Source: Candidatus Gastranaerophilales bacterium (GTDB lineage Bacteria; Cyanobacteriota; Vampirovibrionia; Gastranaerophilales; Gastranaerophilaceae). Taken from it: 64,000 bases of DNA. Numbering within the stretch: the stretch's first letter is position 1; every line of letters starts with the position of its first letter. The DNA lies in assembly GCA_944322745.1 (NCBI GenBank), contig CALUPV010000002.1, positions 248,001 to 312,000 of the forward strand, given 5' to 3'. Below the pieces are notes generated by a model. That model saw nothing but the letters and a program-made list of their open reading frames with translations. It did no database searches and was not told the origin of the DNA. A program made the translations under genes and the position numbers. Shown here piece after piece: positions 9,436 to 18,099 of the stretch.

Positions 9436-10867
9436 ATATGTCTTCTAGTCGTTCAATATCGTTCTCATCTAAAATATCACCTTGCTGAATTTCCAAAACT
9501 TTTAATTGTTCAGTTCCAAAATTTTGCAACGAATGTATTTCTTCAATTGCTATATCAATACTTTCACCTGCTTGAAGTTTTACAAATTCTTTTCCTTTGA
9601 GTATTGTTGCTTCTCCTTCAAGAATAATCCAGTGCTCACTCCTGTGGTGATGCAATTGAACACTTAATTTTGCATTAGGATTAACTGTTATACATTTTGT
9701 TAAAAAACCATTGCCATTTTCTAAAACAGTATAATATCCCCAAGGTCTATATACTGTTTTATGTATTTCTCTTTTGGAAGAATTTTTTCCGTTCAATTTT
9801 TTATAAATATTCTTTATACTATTAGTATCTGCTTTATCACTAACTAATACAGCATCTTCTGTTTCTATCACAAATGTATCTTTTAATCCTAGAGTTGCAA
9901 CAAGTTTTGAAGTTGAATATACCATTGAGTTTTTCGAATCTATATCTAAAACATTGCCTGAGAAATAGTTTCCGTTTTCATCTTTTTTTGAAATCTCGTA
10001 AATTGCTTTCCAACTGCCAATATCTTTCCATTCTGTATTAAGTGGAATTATTGTTATTTTTTTACTTTTTTCCATTAATGCATAATCAATTGATATATCT
10101 TGAATCTTTTCATAATCATTTAAAGAAATAGAGGGGATTGTGTTTTCAATATTTTTATTAAAGATATTTTTATATATTTCAGGTGCATATTTTTTTAGTT
10201 CTGTGCAAAATGTTTCTGCATTATACATGTAAATACCAGAATTTACAAAAAATTTACCTTTTAGGTTATCTCTTTTCTCTTTACTTGAAGGTTTCTCAAT
10301 GAATTTTGTTACCTTTAATGCTGTTTCTTCTATTTCCGAAATTATTGCATTTTTTCTGGTTTTTATGTAACCAAAATCAGGATTAATTTCAGTTGTTTCT
10401 GTTCCAAAAGAGACGATGTAACCTGCTTTTGCAAGATTTATACCTTTCTCTATAAGTTTAGAAAACTCTTCTCTATTTGTTATTAATTGATCTGATGGAA
10501 CAGTAAGAACTATTGGTGATTCTGATGAGTAATTTAATTTGTCTTTAATATATTTTACTGCAATTGCCATAGCTGGTGCAGTATTTCTAAAAATAGGTTC
10601 TGTAATTATGTTATATTCTTTTTTTCTGCAAAACTTATCTTGTAGTACTTTTAGTTGTTCTTTTATTGAAGAAGCATACTTTACATTTGTTGTTGTAATA
10701 ATATTTTTATCGTCAACAATATTTGCCATATTTAGAAATGTTTTTTGGAAAAGCGTATATTCATCATCAAGTTTAAACATTTGTTTAGGAAACATTTCTC
10801 GTGACACAGGCCATAATCTGCTGCCTGAGCCGCCTGCCAAAATTATACAATACACAGATGCTACCAT
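9422..10867 (-). CDS. manC: Mannose-1-phosphate guanylyltransferase / mannose-6-phosphate isomerase
   Basis: Makes GDP-mannose. The 481-residue two-domain form comprises an N-terminal nucleotidyltransferase with ILAGGSGSRLWPVSRE and FPKQM, FIEKP, and NSGIYMY, followed by a C-terminal cupin (type II PMI) with RPWGYY, LHHHRSEHWIILEGEA and EIHSLQNFG. It supplies an activated sugar for polysaccharide or LPS. Shine-Dalgarno AGAGGAG precedes the ATG. It heads the manC-dxr-aroQ operon and is divergent from anmK. Confidence 0.94.
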   Translation of the reverse strand: MVASVYCIILAGGSGSRLWPVSREMFPKQMFKLDDEYTLFQKTFLNMANIVDDKNIITTTNVKYASSIKEQLKVLQDKFCRKKEYNIITEPIFRNTAPAMAIAVKYIKDKLNYSSESPIVLTVPSDQLITNREEFSKLIEKGINLAKAGYIVSFGTETTEINPDFGYIKTRKNAIISEIEETALKVTKFIEKPSSKEKRDNLKGKFFVNSGIYMYNAETFCTELKKYAPEIYKNIFNKNIENTIPSISLNDYEKIQDISIDYALMEKSKKITIIPLNTEWKDIGSWKAIYEISKKDENGNYFSGNVLDIDSKNSMVYSTSKLVATLGLKDTFVIETEDAVLVSDKADTNSIKNIYKKLNGKNSSKREIHKTVYRPWGYYTVLENGNGFLTKCITVNPNAKLSVQLHHHRSEHWIILEGEATILKGKEFVKLQAGESIDIAIEEIHSLQNFGTEQLKVLEIQQGDILDENDIERLEDIYGRA

Positions 10868-10954
10868 AACTCTCCTCTATACAGTTATTTATTATACAAT
10901 AAATACTTAAAATGTTGAAATTATTAATATCTTTTCTTATTTCTTTTCTAATCG

Positions 10955-10960
10955 TATAAT
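10955..10960 (+). promoter_or_regulatory. -10 element of anmK, apparently leaderless
   Basis: Perfect TATAAT ending exactly 7 bases before the anmK ATG (10968). No Shine-Dalgarno sequence lies between. The -35 is weak (T-rich stretch near 10932). Confidence 0.6.
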
Positions 10961-10967
10961 CAATTGT

Positions 10968-12095
10968 ATGAAAAATTTTAAAACAATAGTTTCATTAATG
11001 TCCGGTACTTCTGTAGATTCAATTGATTCTTGTCTTTTGAAAATTTTTGATGATTTGTCTTTTGAAATTATTGACAGTTATTCTTTGGATTATCCGGTTG
11101 AAATTAAAAAGAAAATACTTTCATTAGCAAATAATATCGGAAATATAAGAGATGTTTGCTTTATGAATTTTGTTGTTGGAGAATTGTTTGCTAAAACAGT
11201 TAATAATTTATTAAAGAAAACAGGAATTAAATATTGTGATATTGATTTTATTTCATCACATGGACAGACTATATATCATATTCCGTTTGAACAAAAAATT
11301 AGTGATGTTTCTACCCAAAGTACCCTACAGATTGGTGATATTTCTGTAATCTCACATAAAACAGGAATTATGACTGTTGGCGATTTCAGAACAAAAGATA
11401 TGGCTGCAGGCGGTCAGGGCGCTCCATTAGTTCCATTTGCTGATAAAATTTTATTTGGTCTGGATAAAAATAGGCTAATTCAAAATATTGGCGGTATTTC
11501 AAATGTAACTGTTTTATCTAAAAATTGTGATATTTTTGCTTTTGATAATGGTCCGGGTAATATGCTAATTGACTATTTTGTGCGAAAATTATATGATTTG
11601 CCGTTTGATAAAGATGGTGAAATTGCATCAAAAGGTAAAATTGATGAAAATTGGCTAAAGAAATTATTATTAGAAAAATATTATTCTTTAAACCCACCTA
11701 AAACTACTGGACGTGAACTATTTAACAATGAATATGCAGAAAAAATATATCAATCTGCACCAAAGAAAAAAGAAGATATTATTGCAACGCTTACGGCTTT
11801 AACTGCAAAAGTTATTACAGATTCTTACATTAATTTTATTTTACCTAAAACTAATATTGACGAAGTCGTGATTGGCGGCGGCGGAGCTTATAACAAAACA
11901 CTAATTTTATATATGAAAAATTATATCCCTGATTTGATAATTAAGACACATGAAGACTTTGGAATTCCTAATAAATTAAAAGAAGCGGTTGCTTTTGCCT
12001 ATTTAGGATATTTCACCTTGCAAAAACAACCGAATAATGTTCCATCTTGTACCGGAGCTGATACTAATGTAGTTATGGGAAAAATTTCATATTAG
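10968..12095 (+). CDS. anmK: Anhydro-N-acetylmuramic acid kinase AnmK
   Basis: Phosphorylates and opens 1,6-anhydro-MurNAc released during peptidoglycan turnover, giving MurNAc-6-phosphate. The 375-residue ASKHA-fold protein has the family-specific SLMSGTSVDSID at the N-terminus, SHGQTIYH, QIGDISVI, VGDFRTKDMAAGGQGAPLVP, NIGGISN, FDNGPGNM and VVIGGGGAYNKTL. It is a single gene with its own promoter, convergent with dapB. It shows that the cell recycles its wall. Confidence 0.95.
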   Translation: MKNFKTIVSLMSGTSVDSIDSCLLKIFDDLSFEIIDSYSLDYPVEIKKKILSLANNIGNIRDVCFMNFVVGELFAKTVNNLLKKTGIKYCDIDFISSHGQTIYHIPFEQKISDVSTQSTLQIGDISVISHKTGIMTVGDFRTKDMAAGGQGAPLVPFADKILFGLDKNRLIQNIGGISNVTVLSKNCDIFAFDNGPGNMLIDYFVRKLYDLPFDKDGEIASKGKIDENWLKKLLLEKYYSLNPPKTTGRELFNNEYAEKIYQSAPKKKEDIIATLTALTAKVITDSYINFILPKTNIDEVVIGGGGAYNKTLILYMKNYIPDLIIKTHEDFGIPNKLKEAVAFAYLGYFTLQKQPNNVPSCTGADTNVVMGKISY

Positions 12096-12122
12096 AATTT
12101 ATTATTTTTAAGTATAAATTCT
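12094..12122. terminator. Weak AT-only hairpin between convergent anmK and dapB
   Basis: AGAATTTA at 12094-12101 and TAAATTCT at 12115-12122 are perfect inverted arms around a T-rich loop. The stem has little GC, so termination strength is doubtful, but the position between two convergent stops fits. Confidence 0.4.
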
Positions 12123-12124
12123 AT

Positions 12125-12922
12125 CTATTGCATTATATTATCAAGCCCATATATAAATTCGTTATTGTCATTGATATATTTAACAGCAAGTAATACTCCT
12201 GCCATATAACAAGAACGCTCCATTGTATGATGTGCCAGTTTTAGTATTTGACCGGATGAGCCAAATATTACTTCTTGAGAAGCAATATACCCTGGCATTC
12301 TTACTGAGTGAATATGAATATTTGCTTCAGAATTTCCACCTCTTGAGCCTTTTATTAATTCTGTTTCAGGGCAATTGCCAAATGTAAAATCAGAATTTAC
12401 TTCAGCCATAAGTTGAGCTGTTTTTATTGATGTACCTGATGGTGCATCTTTCTTTTGATTGTGGTGTAATTCAATTATTTCAGCGTTATTAAAATATTTT
12501 GCTGCCTGCTTTGCAAACATCATTAGTAATACAGCACCTGTTGAAAAATTTGGTGCGATTAAACATCCCGTTTTATTCTCTTTTGTTAATTTTTCTATTT
12601 CTTTTAATTGATTTTCTTTTAACCCAGTTGTTCCTATTACTGATTTTACTTGATATTTTATATATGTACATACGTGTTCATATATTCCGGATGGTTGAGT
12701 AAAATCAACAATTACATCGGGTTTCTTTGTTTCTATGGCTTTTTCTATGTCGGTTTCTATTAAAATATTGCAAGCTTTTCCTGCTGCTGCAAGTCCTGCA
12801 TCTGTTCCTTCTCCAATGATATCTACAGCCATAACAAGTGTTGTAGCATCATCATTTAATACGGCTTTAACTACTTCTTTTCCCATTTTGCCTAGTGCAC
12901 CGACTACTCCTACTTTAATCAT
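12125..12922 (-). CDS. dapB: 4-hydroxy-tetrahydrodipicolinate reductase DapB
   Basis: NAD(P)H-dependent step of the DAP/lysine pathway. 265 residues; N-terminal Rossmann loop GVVGALGKMGKEVV, DVIVDFTQPSG, VIGTTGL, APNFSTGAVLLM and the catalytic EIIELHHNQKKDAPSGTS. A Shine-Dalgarno AAGGAAAG precedes the ATG. It is monocistronic here, with lysA 10 kb away. Confidence 0.96.
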   Translation of the reverse strand: MIKVGVVGALGKMGKEVVKAVLNDDATTLVMAVDIIGEGTDAGLAAAGKACNILIETDIEKAIETKKPDVIVDFTQPSGIYEHVCTYIKYQVKSVIGTTGLKENQLKEIEKLTKENKTGCLIAPNFSTGAVLLMMFAKQAAKYFNNAEIIELHHNQKKDAPSGTSIKTAQLMAEVNSDFTFGNCPETELIKGSRGGNSEANIHIHSVRMPGYIASQEVIFGSSGQILKLAHHTMERSCYMAGVLLAVKYINDNNEFIYGLDNIMQ

Positions 12923-13051
12923 TTTCTTTCCTTATATTAAAAACTCTTACTTTTAGATGATATCACGTTTTTTACTATTTGTTAAAAATTTTAATTATAC
13001 CTTGTTTAATATAGGAAAATATGTTAGGATATTACAAAAAAGAGGTGGGTA

Positions 13052-13279
13052 ATGAAAAAGTTTAATAAAAATTCACTCCTTAGTATTTATGACAAAATTA
13101 CTTCTGTTGGGGTTAATTTGTCTGTAATCTCAAGCATAATTAAATTTTTGGATGTTTCAATAAATGATAATACAAATTTTTCTAAGGCTGATGTTCATAA
13201 TCTTGTTATAACTCTAAAAAAAATGCACAATATAGTAATTAATGATTATTCCGAAATTGAAAAAATAATTGATACTTAA
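13052..13279 (+). CDS. Small hypothetical protein
   Basis: 75 residues, basic at the N-terminus, then two or three predicted helices separated by an asparagine-rich turn. There is no signal peptide, cysteine or known motif. Translation is supported by a good Shine-Dalgarno sequence (AGAGGTGGG) 5-8 bases before the ATG. It sits between dapB and another small gene on the same strand. I do not recognise it. Confidence 0.6.
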   Translation: MKKFNKNSLLSIYDKITSVGVNLSVISSIIKFLDVSINDNTNFSKADVHNLVITLKKMHNIVINDYSEIEKIIDT

Positions 13280-13340
13280 AATATTGACCTTTTAACTTTA
13301 ATTTATTAATATTTACTTATATTGTTAGTTAGGAGATATT

Positions 13341-13595
13341 ATGCCACAGCCATTCTCATCAGGTCCAATGAAAAAAAGAACTTCTGTTTTAGTCTTTCTT
13401 AAAGGGACTACTGCACCTTTAGTTTTATATGTTGATAGTCCTATAGATGTTTATGAGGAATTAGCTCAAATATTAAAGCAAAATTCTCCTACTCCAAAAT
13501 TAATAGAAAAAAATACAAACGGTCCTATTAGAAAAGTTTGTATTCTTTCTACCCAAATTTGCGCTGTTGCTTTGCAAGATGAGCAATACTTATAA
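13341..13595 (+). CDS. Small hypothetical protein
   Basis: 84 residues, cytosolic by appearance. After a proline/serine-rich start comes KKRTSVLVFLKGTTAPLVLY, a likely beta-hairpin, then VYEELAQILKQ (helix) and a second beta-rich stretch. The plan beta-beta-alpha-beta-beta would suit a small binding domain, but I recognise no family. A Shine-Dalgarno TAGGAGAT precedes the ATG. Its stop directly abuts the stop of the convergent CDF gene at 13596, with no spacer. Confidence 0.6.
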   Translation: MPQPFSSGPMKKRTSVLVFLKGTTAPLVLYVDSPIDVYEELAQILKQNSPTPKLIEKNTNGPIRKVCILSTQICAVALQDEQYL

Positions 13596-14282
13596 TTATT
13601 TCATATCCAGTAGGATTTTTGTTGTGTCTTTTATTAGTCCTGCTGCCCATTTTAATATTAGAATACCTCCAAGTATTCCGATGATTGAGTCTAGACTCGT
13701 GATCTGAAAATATTTTCCTGCAAGCAGTGCTATAATCGCTAATATTGATGTTAAAGCATCTGCCAATATATGTAAGTATGCTGCTTTATAATTGTAGTCT
13801 TCATCTGTGTGATTATGTTCTTTGTTTTCTTCTTCTGTTTTTTCGTGGCAATGCTTATGTTTGCTTTCCATTATAAAAATACATACTGTATTTACTATTA
13901 AACCTATAATTGCAACTAAGATTGCATCATCAAAATTAATTTTTAACGGATGTATGAATCTGTCTATTGCTTCAACTATTATCCAAAATCCTGTTAAACC
14001 TAAAAAAATTGAACTTGTGTAGCCCGCAAGTGTTCCTATTTTATCTGTTCCATTCTTAAATCTAGCTGAATTTGCCAGTTTTCTGGTTAATACATACGCT
14101 AAAAAGGTTAATGAAAGTGCAAGTGCATGTGTTCCCATATGGTAACCGTCTGCCAGTAATGCCATTGAGTTTGTAATGTATCCATATAAAATTTCTGCAA
14201 ACATTGCTATAATCGTGAATATAATTACAATCAATGTTCTCTTTTCATTTTCTTTGCAAATTTCTTCTTTGTGTTCGTGCAT
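13596..14282 (-). CDS. Short cation diffusion facilitator (CDF) metal exporter
   Basis: Proton-coupled divalent metal exporter. Six membrane helices; helix 2 has LLADGYHMGTHALAL and helix 5 has AAYLHILADALTSI, giving the H/D metal site typical of DmeF/CzcD-type CDFs. The loop before helix 5 is histidine-rich (HKHCHEK, EHNHTDED). The protein ends right after helix 6 and so lacks the usual cytosolic C-terminal domain. It is co-transcribed behind the MarR regulator (16-base gap) and is paralogous to the CDF at 14820. Zinc is my best guess for substrate, cobalt or nickel the alternatives. Confidence 0.88.
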   Translation of the reverse strand: MHEHKEEICKENEKRTLIVIIFTIIAMFAEILYGYITNSMALLADGYHMGTHALALSLTFLAYVLTRKLANSARFKNGTDKIGTLAGYTSSIFLGLTGFWIIVEAIDRFIHPLKINFDDAILVAIIGLIVNTVCIFIMESKHKHCHEKTEEENKEHNHTDEDYNYKAAYLHILADALTSILAIIALLAGKYFQITSLDSIIGILGGILILKWAAGLIKDTTKILLDMK

Positions 14283-14298
14283 ATATACCTCTATTTAA

Positions 14299-14745
14299 CT
14301 ATAATCTTTCACTTAAATATTGATTGTAGTTCTCTAAAAATTCTTTTATAATTTTTAACTTTTTTGCTTCTATTTTGTTGAAGTAGTTTAAATCTTCTGA
14401 ACAAAATGAGCTGTGTATTTTTTCGTGTTCATCAAATGCAATTTTGCCTTGCTTGGTTAAATTATAGTAGATTTCTTTTTTGTTCGATTTATCAGTATAT
14501 GTTTCTATAAAGCCTTTATTAATTAACTTTTTTATTATTTTACTTATACCGCCTCGCGTTATATTCAAAAGTTCTGATAATTTAGTTACATTTGCTCGCT
14601 CTATTGTGCCAATGTAATTGATGCAGTGCATTTCAGAAAAACTTAAATCCTTTAGTAATTCGCCTGATTTTTCTTTCAAATGTTTATCAATTTGTTCTTG
14701 TTTTCTTGCTATATCTTTTATTAAATCCAGAAGTTCTTCATTCAT
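14299..14745 (-). CDS. MarR-family regulator, AdcR/ZitR-like zinc ligands
   Basis: 148-residue winged-helix repressor type. The DNA-binding core is VTKLSELLNITRGGISKIIKKLINKGFI with the wing TDKSNKKEIYYNLT. His40, His107 and His111 (spacing HEKIH) fall close to the zinc ligands known in AdcR (His42, His108, His112), with His22/Glu25 near the AdcR Glu24 position. This suggests zinc sensing; that is inference. It lies between two CDF exporter genes and is followed by one in an operon. Two exact 18-bp repeats cover its promoter, so autoregulation is likely. Confidence 0.85.
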   Translation of the reverse strand: MNEELLDLIKDIARKQEQIDKHLKEKSGELLKDLSFSEMHCINYIGTIERANVTKLSELLNITRGGISKIIKKLINKGFIETYTDKSNKKEIYYNLTKQGKIAFDEHEKIHSSFCSEDLNYFNKIEAKKLKIIKEFLENYNQYLSERL

Positions 14746-14752
14746 AATAATA

Positions 14753-14770
14753 TTGTTTCCTTGTCAACAA
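14753..14770 (-). promoter_or_regulatory. Proximal copy of the putative MarR operator
   Basis: TTGTTTCCTTGTCAACAA on the plus strand. It has inverted ends TTGTT and AACAA with an 8-base centre. It overlaps the expected transcription start and the Shine-Dalgarno AAGGAA of the MarR gene. Confidence 0.6.
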
Positions 14771-14774
14771 TATT

Positions 14775-14803
14775 ATTATGACTCTATTTTGTTTCCTTGT
14801 CAA
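14775..14803 (-). promoter_or_regulatory. Sigma-70 promoter of the marR-CDF operon
   Basis: On the minus strand, TTGACA (14798-14803), a 17-base spacer, then CATAAT (14775-14780). The -35 box lies inside the distal operator copy, and the predicted start falls in or beside the proximal copy. Confidence 0.7.
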
Positions 14804-14806
14804 CAA
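14789..14806 (-). promoter_or_regulatory. Distal copy of the putative MarR operator
   Basis: Exact 18-base repeat of 14753-14770, displaced by 36 bases. It contains the -35 TTGACA of the marR promoter, so binding here would block RNA polymerase. Confidence 0.6.
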
Positions 14807-14819
14807 AAAATAAGAAATA

Positions 14820-15509
14820 TTAAGTAGTTTTCATATCTATAAGAATTTTTACTGTATTTTTTATTAATTTAAAGGCCCATATCATAATTAAAACAGCACC
14901 TAAAATACCGGTTAATGCATCTAAATGAATACAGTTGAATATTTTACCAAAAACAAGTGCAAAAATTGTTAAGATTGAAATTAAAACATCTGAAAGTATA
15001 TGTAGGTATGCTGCAAGATAATTATAATCTTTATTTTTGTACTTTTTATGTTTATGTCGTTGAAATTTGCCTTCCATAATTGCAACACAAATAAAATTAA
15101 TTATTAGTGCAAAAATTGCGGCATAGATTGCTTCTGTAAATTTAATTTGCTCAGGATGAAAGAATCTTTCTGCAGATTCAATAAATATATGAATACCTGC
15201 AAAAGTTAACATTAATGCGCTCGTGTATCCGGCTAAAACTCCTATTTTATCTGTACCGTTCTCAAATAATGGGGAATCTTTTAGCTTTCTTGATATAACA
15301 TAAACAATGTATGTAAGCCCAAGGGTTACAACGTGCATACCCATATGATAACCTTCAGCTAAGAGTGACATTGATTGAGTCAAATAACCGAAAACAATTT
15401 CTCCAATCATAGCAAAAATTGTTAATAACACTATAATTAGAATATTTTTTTCTTTTCGTAATCTTATAAGGTATTCAAGTCTTTTTTCGTGCATTTTATT
15501 TGCTTTCAA
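14820..15509 (-). CDS. Short CDF metal exporter, paralogue of 13596
   Basis: 229 residues with the same plan as its neighbour: six helices, helix 2 LLAEGYHMGMHVVTL, helix 5 AAYLHILSDVLISI, a basic/histidine loop (RHKHKKYKNKD) and no C-terminal cytosolic domain. Helix 2 has Glu in place of the usual Asp and keeps both histidines, so the metal preference may differ from the paralogue. Its start overlaps the kdsB stop by 14 bases, so it is expressed from the kdsB-side transcript rather than from the MarR promoter, which reads away downstream of it. Confidence 0.86.
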   Translation of the reverse strand: MKANKMHEKRLEYLIRLRKEKNILIIVLLTIFAMIGEIVFGYLTQSMSLLAEGYHMGMHVVTLGLTYIVYVISRKLKDSPLFENGTDKIGVLAGYTSALMLTFAGIHIFIESAERFFHPEQIKFTEAIYAAIFALIINFICVAIMEGKFQRHKHKKYKNKDYNYLAAYLHILSDVLISILTIFALVFGKIFNCIHLDALTGILGAVLIMIWAFKLIKNTVKILIDMKTT

Positions 15510-16224
15510 CTATTTTTTTAAATGCATTGAAATCTTCTATTGTATCTATACCTATTGCATTGTATTCAACAACTGAAGTTTTTATTTTCATACCGTTATA
15601 TAAGGCTCTTAATTGTTCAAGACTTTCTGCTTGTTCTATTTCAGGTTGTGGAAATTTTGTCATTTTGAATAATGCTTCACGTTTATAGCCATAAATTCCT
15701 ATATGTTTATAAAATTTGGCTATTCCCATATTTCTTTCGTAAGGAATTTTTGAGCGTGAAAAATACATTGCATATCCGTTTATATCCTTTACGCATTTAA
15801 CCATATTCGGATCATCTACATCTTCATTTTTGATTTCTGAAACAAGAGTAGATATATCTGCATTATTATCTTCTTTTAATAATTTTATAACTTCTTCAAC
15901 GCAAGATGTATTTATCATTGGTTCATCACCTTGCAAATTTATTATGTATGAAAGTTCAGGATATTTTTCTGCTACTTCGACTATTCTGTCACTTCCGCAT
16001 TTATGATTTTCTGATGTCATTTCTACATTTGCACCAAATGATTTTGCACAATCATATATTTCTTTATTATCAGTAGCAATAATTACAATATCTGCAGATT
16101 TTACTTGAATGGCTTTCTCCCATACCCATTGTATTATCGGCTTATTACACACCTTCAATAAAGGCTTTCCTTGTAATCTTTTTGAACCATATCTAGCAGG
16201 TATTATTATTGCTGTTTTTGACAT
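15496..16224 (-). CDS. kdsB: 3-deoxy-manno-octulosonate cytidylyltransferase KdsB
   Basis: Activates Kdo with CTP for LPS inner-core synthesis. Motifs: IIPARYGSKRLQGKPLL at the N-terminus, NLQGDEPMI, YFSRSKIPY and HIGIYGYKREAL. I start it at the ATG 16224 because GGGAGG lies 7 bases before it and MSKTAIIIPARYGS matches the family start; an in-frame ATG at 16254 would overlap prmA. With waaA at 54862 and lptB it shows Kdo-containing LPS. Confidence 0.95.
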   Translation of the reverse strand: MSKTAIIIPARYGSKRLQGKPLLKVCNKPIIQWVWEKAIQVKSADIVIIATDNKEIYDCAKSFGANVEMTSENHKCGSDRIVEVAEKYPELSYIINLQGDEPMINTSCVEEVIKLLKEDNNADISTLVSEIKNEDVDDPNMVKCVKDINGYAMYFSRSKIPYERNMGIAKFYKHIGIYGYKREALFKMTKFPQPEIEQAESLEQLRALYNGMKIKTSVVEYNAIGIDTIEDFNAFKKIVESK

Positions 16225-16225
16225 A

Positions 16226-17149
16226 TTAGTCCTCCCTTTGAACAACGAAAGCAATCCATTCTTTTTGTCTCATTTCTTCTATCATTTTTAAATTATTATT
16301 TTTGATTGCTTCTAATACAACATCTTCTTTTCCTTCAAGAATACCACTTAAAACTATTTTTGCGCCTTTTTTCATGATTCTTTTTAAATCAGGCATAATT
16401 GCTGCCAGTACATTATGTAGAATATTTGCAAATACAAAGTCATATTTTTCAGAATCTAAAATATCAGATGTTGCATTCTTAAATTTTATAGAAAGTTCTT
16501 GATTAACTTTTGCATTTATTTGAGCAGTTTCAACTGCTGTTTCATCTGTATCTACTGCATCTGCTTCTTTAGCACCAAGTTTCATTGCACATATTGCCAG
16601 AATTCCCGAACCGCAACCTATGTCTGCAATTATAGAGTTTTTTGCCATATATTTTTCACAAGCTTTGACACATAATTGCGTTGTAGCATGAGTGCCTGTT
16701 CCAAAAGCATTACCTGGATCTATATTTACAATGATTTCATTTTCTTTTGCTTCATATTTTTCCCAAGTTGGGCAGATTACTATTCTTTCTGATATTTTAG
16801 ACGGCTTCCAATGTTCTTTCCATTTTTTAGACCAATCTATTATTTCTTGTTTCTTTATTGAAACATTCCAGCTTCCTATATCACAATTAAAAATGTGTTT
16901 ATCAATCAAATCTTGTCTTTGTGCGTGGAAAAAAGCTTGTACGTTATCAAAATCCAATATATCTGCAACAATATATGCTTTTAATGTATTTTCAGTTGTT
17001 GATACAAGCTCTAAATTCTTATATTTTTCTTCTGCAGTTACAATACCTTCACATTCAAATTCTGTTTGAACAATATCGCAAACTATATCTGAACAAATAG
17101 GATTTATATCAATACATACTTCCCAATATGTTTTATTAACTACTGACAA
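16226..17149 (-). CDS. prmA: Ribosomal protein L11 methyltransferase PrmA
   Basis: SAM-dependent lysine methyltransferase for ribosomal protein L11. About 307 residues; the C-terminal half carries DPGNAFGTGTHATTQLC, IADIGCGSGILAI, and FANILHNVLAAIMPDL. The N-terminal domain is the L11-recognition part. The start codon is TTG at 17149, overlapping the accA end by 10 bases; no better ATG exists upstream. It ends one base before the kdsB start, so accA-prmA-kdsB are tightly coupled. Confidence 0.93.
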   Translation of the reverse strand: MSVVNKTYWEVCIDINPICSDIVCDIVQTEFECEGIVTAEEKYKNLELVSTTENTLKAYIVADILDFDNVQAFFHAQRQDLIDKHIFNCDIGSWNVSIKKQEIIDWSKKWKEHWKPSKISERIVICPTWEKYEAKENEIIVNIDPGNAFGTGTHATTQLCVKACEKYMAKNSIIADIGCGSGILAICAMKLGAKEADAVDTDETAVETAQINAKVNQELSIKFKNATSDILDSEKYDFVFANILHNVLAAIMPDLKRIMKKGAKIVLSGILEGKEDVVLEAIKNNNLKMIEEMRQKEWIAFVVQRED

Positions 17150-18090
17150 AATACACCCATTCTTCTGAATTTATTGTATCTTTCATCTCTCAAAGTTTTG
17201 GGTTCAATACCCTTTAATTCCTTGATTTCTTTTATAATTGCATTTTTTAATTCTTTGCCCATTGCTTCATAGTCATTATGGGCACCGCCTAAAGGCTCTT
17301 TAACAATTCCATCAATTATTTCAAGTTTCAGTAAATCTTCACTTGTGATTTTTAATGCTTCAGCAGCTACATCAGCTTTAGATGCATCTCTCCATAATAT
17401 TGAAGCACAGCCTTCTGGAGAAATAACAGTATAATAAGAATGTTCCAGCATTAATACTTTATCTGCTACTGCCAAACCTAAAGCACCACCACTACAGCCT
17501 TCGCCTGTGATAACCGCAATTATCGGAACATTTAGTTTTGCCATTTCTCTTAAGTTTACAGCTATAGCTGTTCCTTGAGCAGTTTCTTCCGCTTTCATCC
17601 CGGGATATGCCCCTGGTGTATCAATTAATGTAACTATCGGTAAATTAAATTTATTTGCGTGATAGAACAATCTTAATGCTTTTCTGTAGCCTTGAGGTTG
17701 TGGCATGCCAAAGTTATATATAAGATTTTCTTTTGTTGTTTTTCCTTTTTGTGTTCCGATTATAACTACACTTTGGCCGTCTATTTTTGCAATACCGCCT
17801 ATTATGGCTCTGTCATCAGTACCTTCTCTATCTCCGTGTAATTCAATAAAATCTGTTGTCATTAATTTTATGTAGTCTAAGAATGTCGGCCTATCGGCAT
17901 GTCTTGCTATTTGCAGTCTTTGTGCAGGAGTTAGCTTTGAATATAACTCTTTCTTATATTCTAAAGCTTGTTTTTCAAATGTTTCTATTTGATCTGATAC
18001 ATCCATACCTGATGACTCACTTATTTTTTTTAATTCTTGTATTTTTTCTTCTATTTCGTATAAAGGTTTTTCAAATTCTAAAATAGCCAT
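17140..18090 (-). CDS. accA: Acetyl-CoA carboxylase carboxyltransferase alpha AccA
   Basis: Alpha half of the carboxyltransferase that makes malonyl-CoA for fatty acid synthesis. 316 residues; hallmarks are LTPAQRLQIARHADRPTFLDY in parts, ELHGDREGTDDRAIIGGIA, RLFYHANKFNLPIVTLIDTP, GEGCSGGALGLAVAD and YTVISPEGCASILWRDA. Shine-Dalgarno TAGGAGAAG before the ATG. It is 9 bases downstream of accD, so both subunits are made together. Confidence 0.96.
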   Translation of the reverse strand: MAILEFEKPLYEIEEKIQELKKISESSGMDVSDQIETFEKQALEYKKELYSKLTPAQRLQIARHADRPTFLDYIKLMTTDFIELHGDREGTDDRAIIGGIAKIDGQSVVIIGTQKGKTTKENLIYNFGMPQPQGYRKALRLFYHANKFNLPIVTLIDTPGAYPGMKAEETAQGTAIAVNLREMAKLNVPIIAVITGEGCSGGALGLAVADKVLMLEHSYYTVISPEGCASILWRDASKADVAAEALKITSEDLLKLEIIDGIVKEPLGGAHNDYEAMGKELKNAIIKEIKELKGIEPKTLRDERYNKFRRMGVFCQ

Positions 18091-18099
18091 ACTCTTCTC

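Noticed and set aside
10539-10910. Plus-strand open frame, 123 codons
   Set aside because: Opposite strand of manC; low-complexity Ser/Phe/Ile product typical of antisense reading in AT-rich genes.
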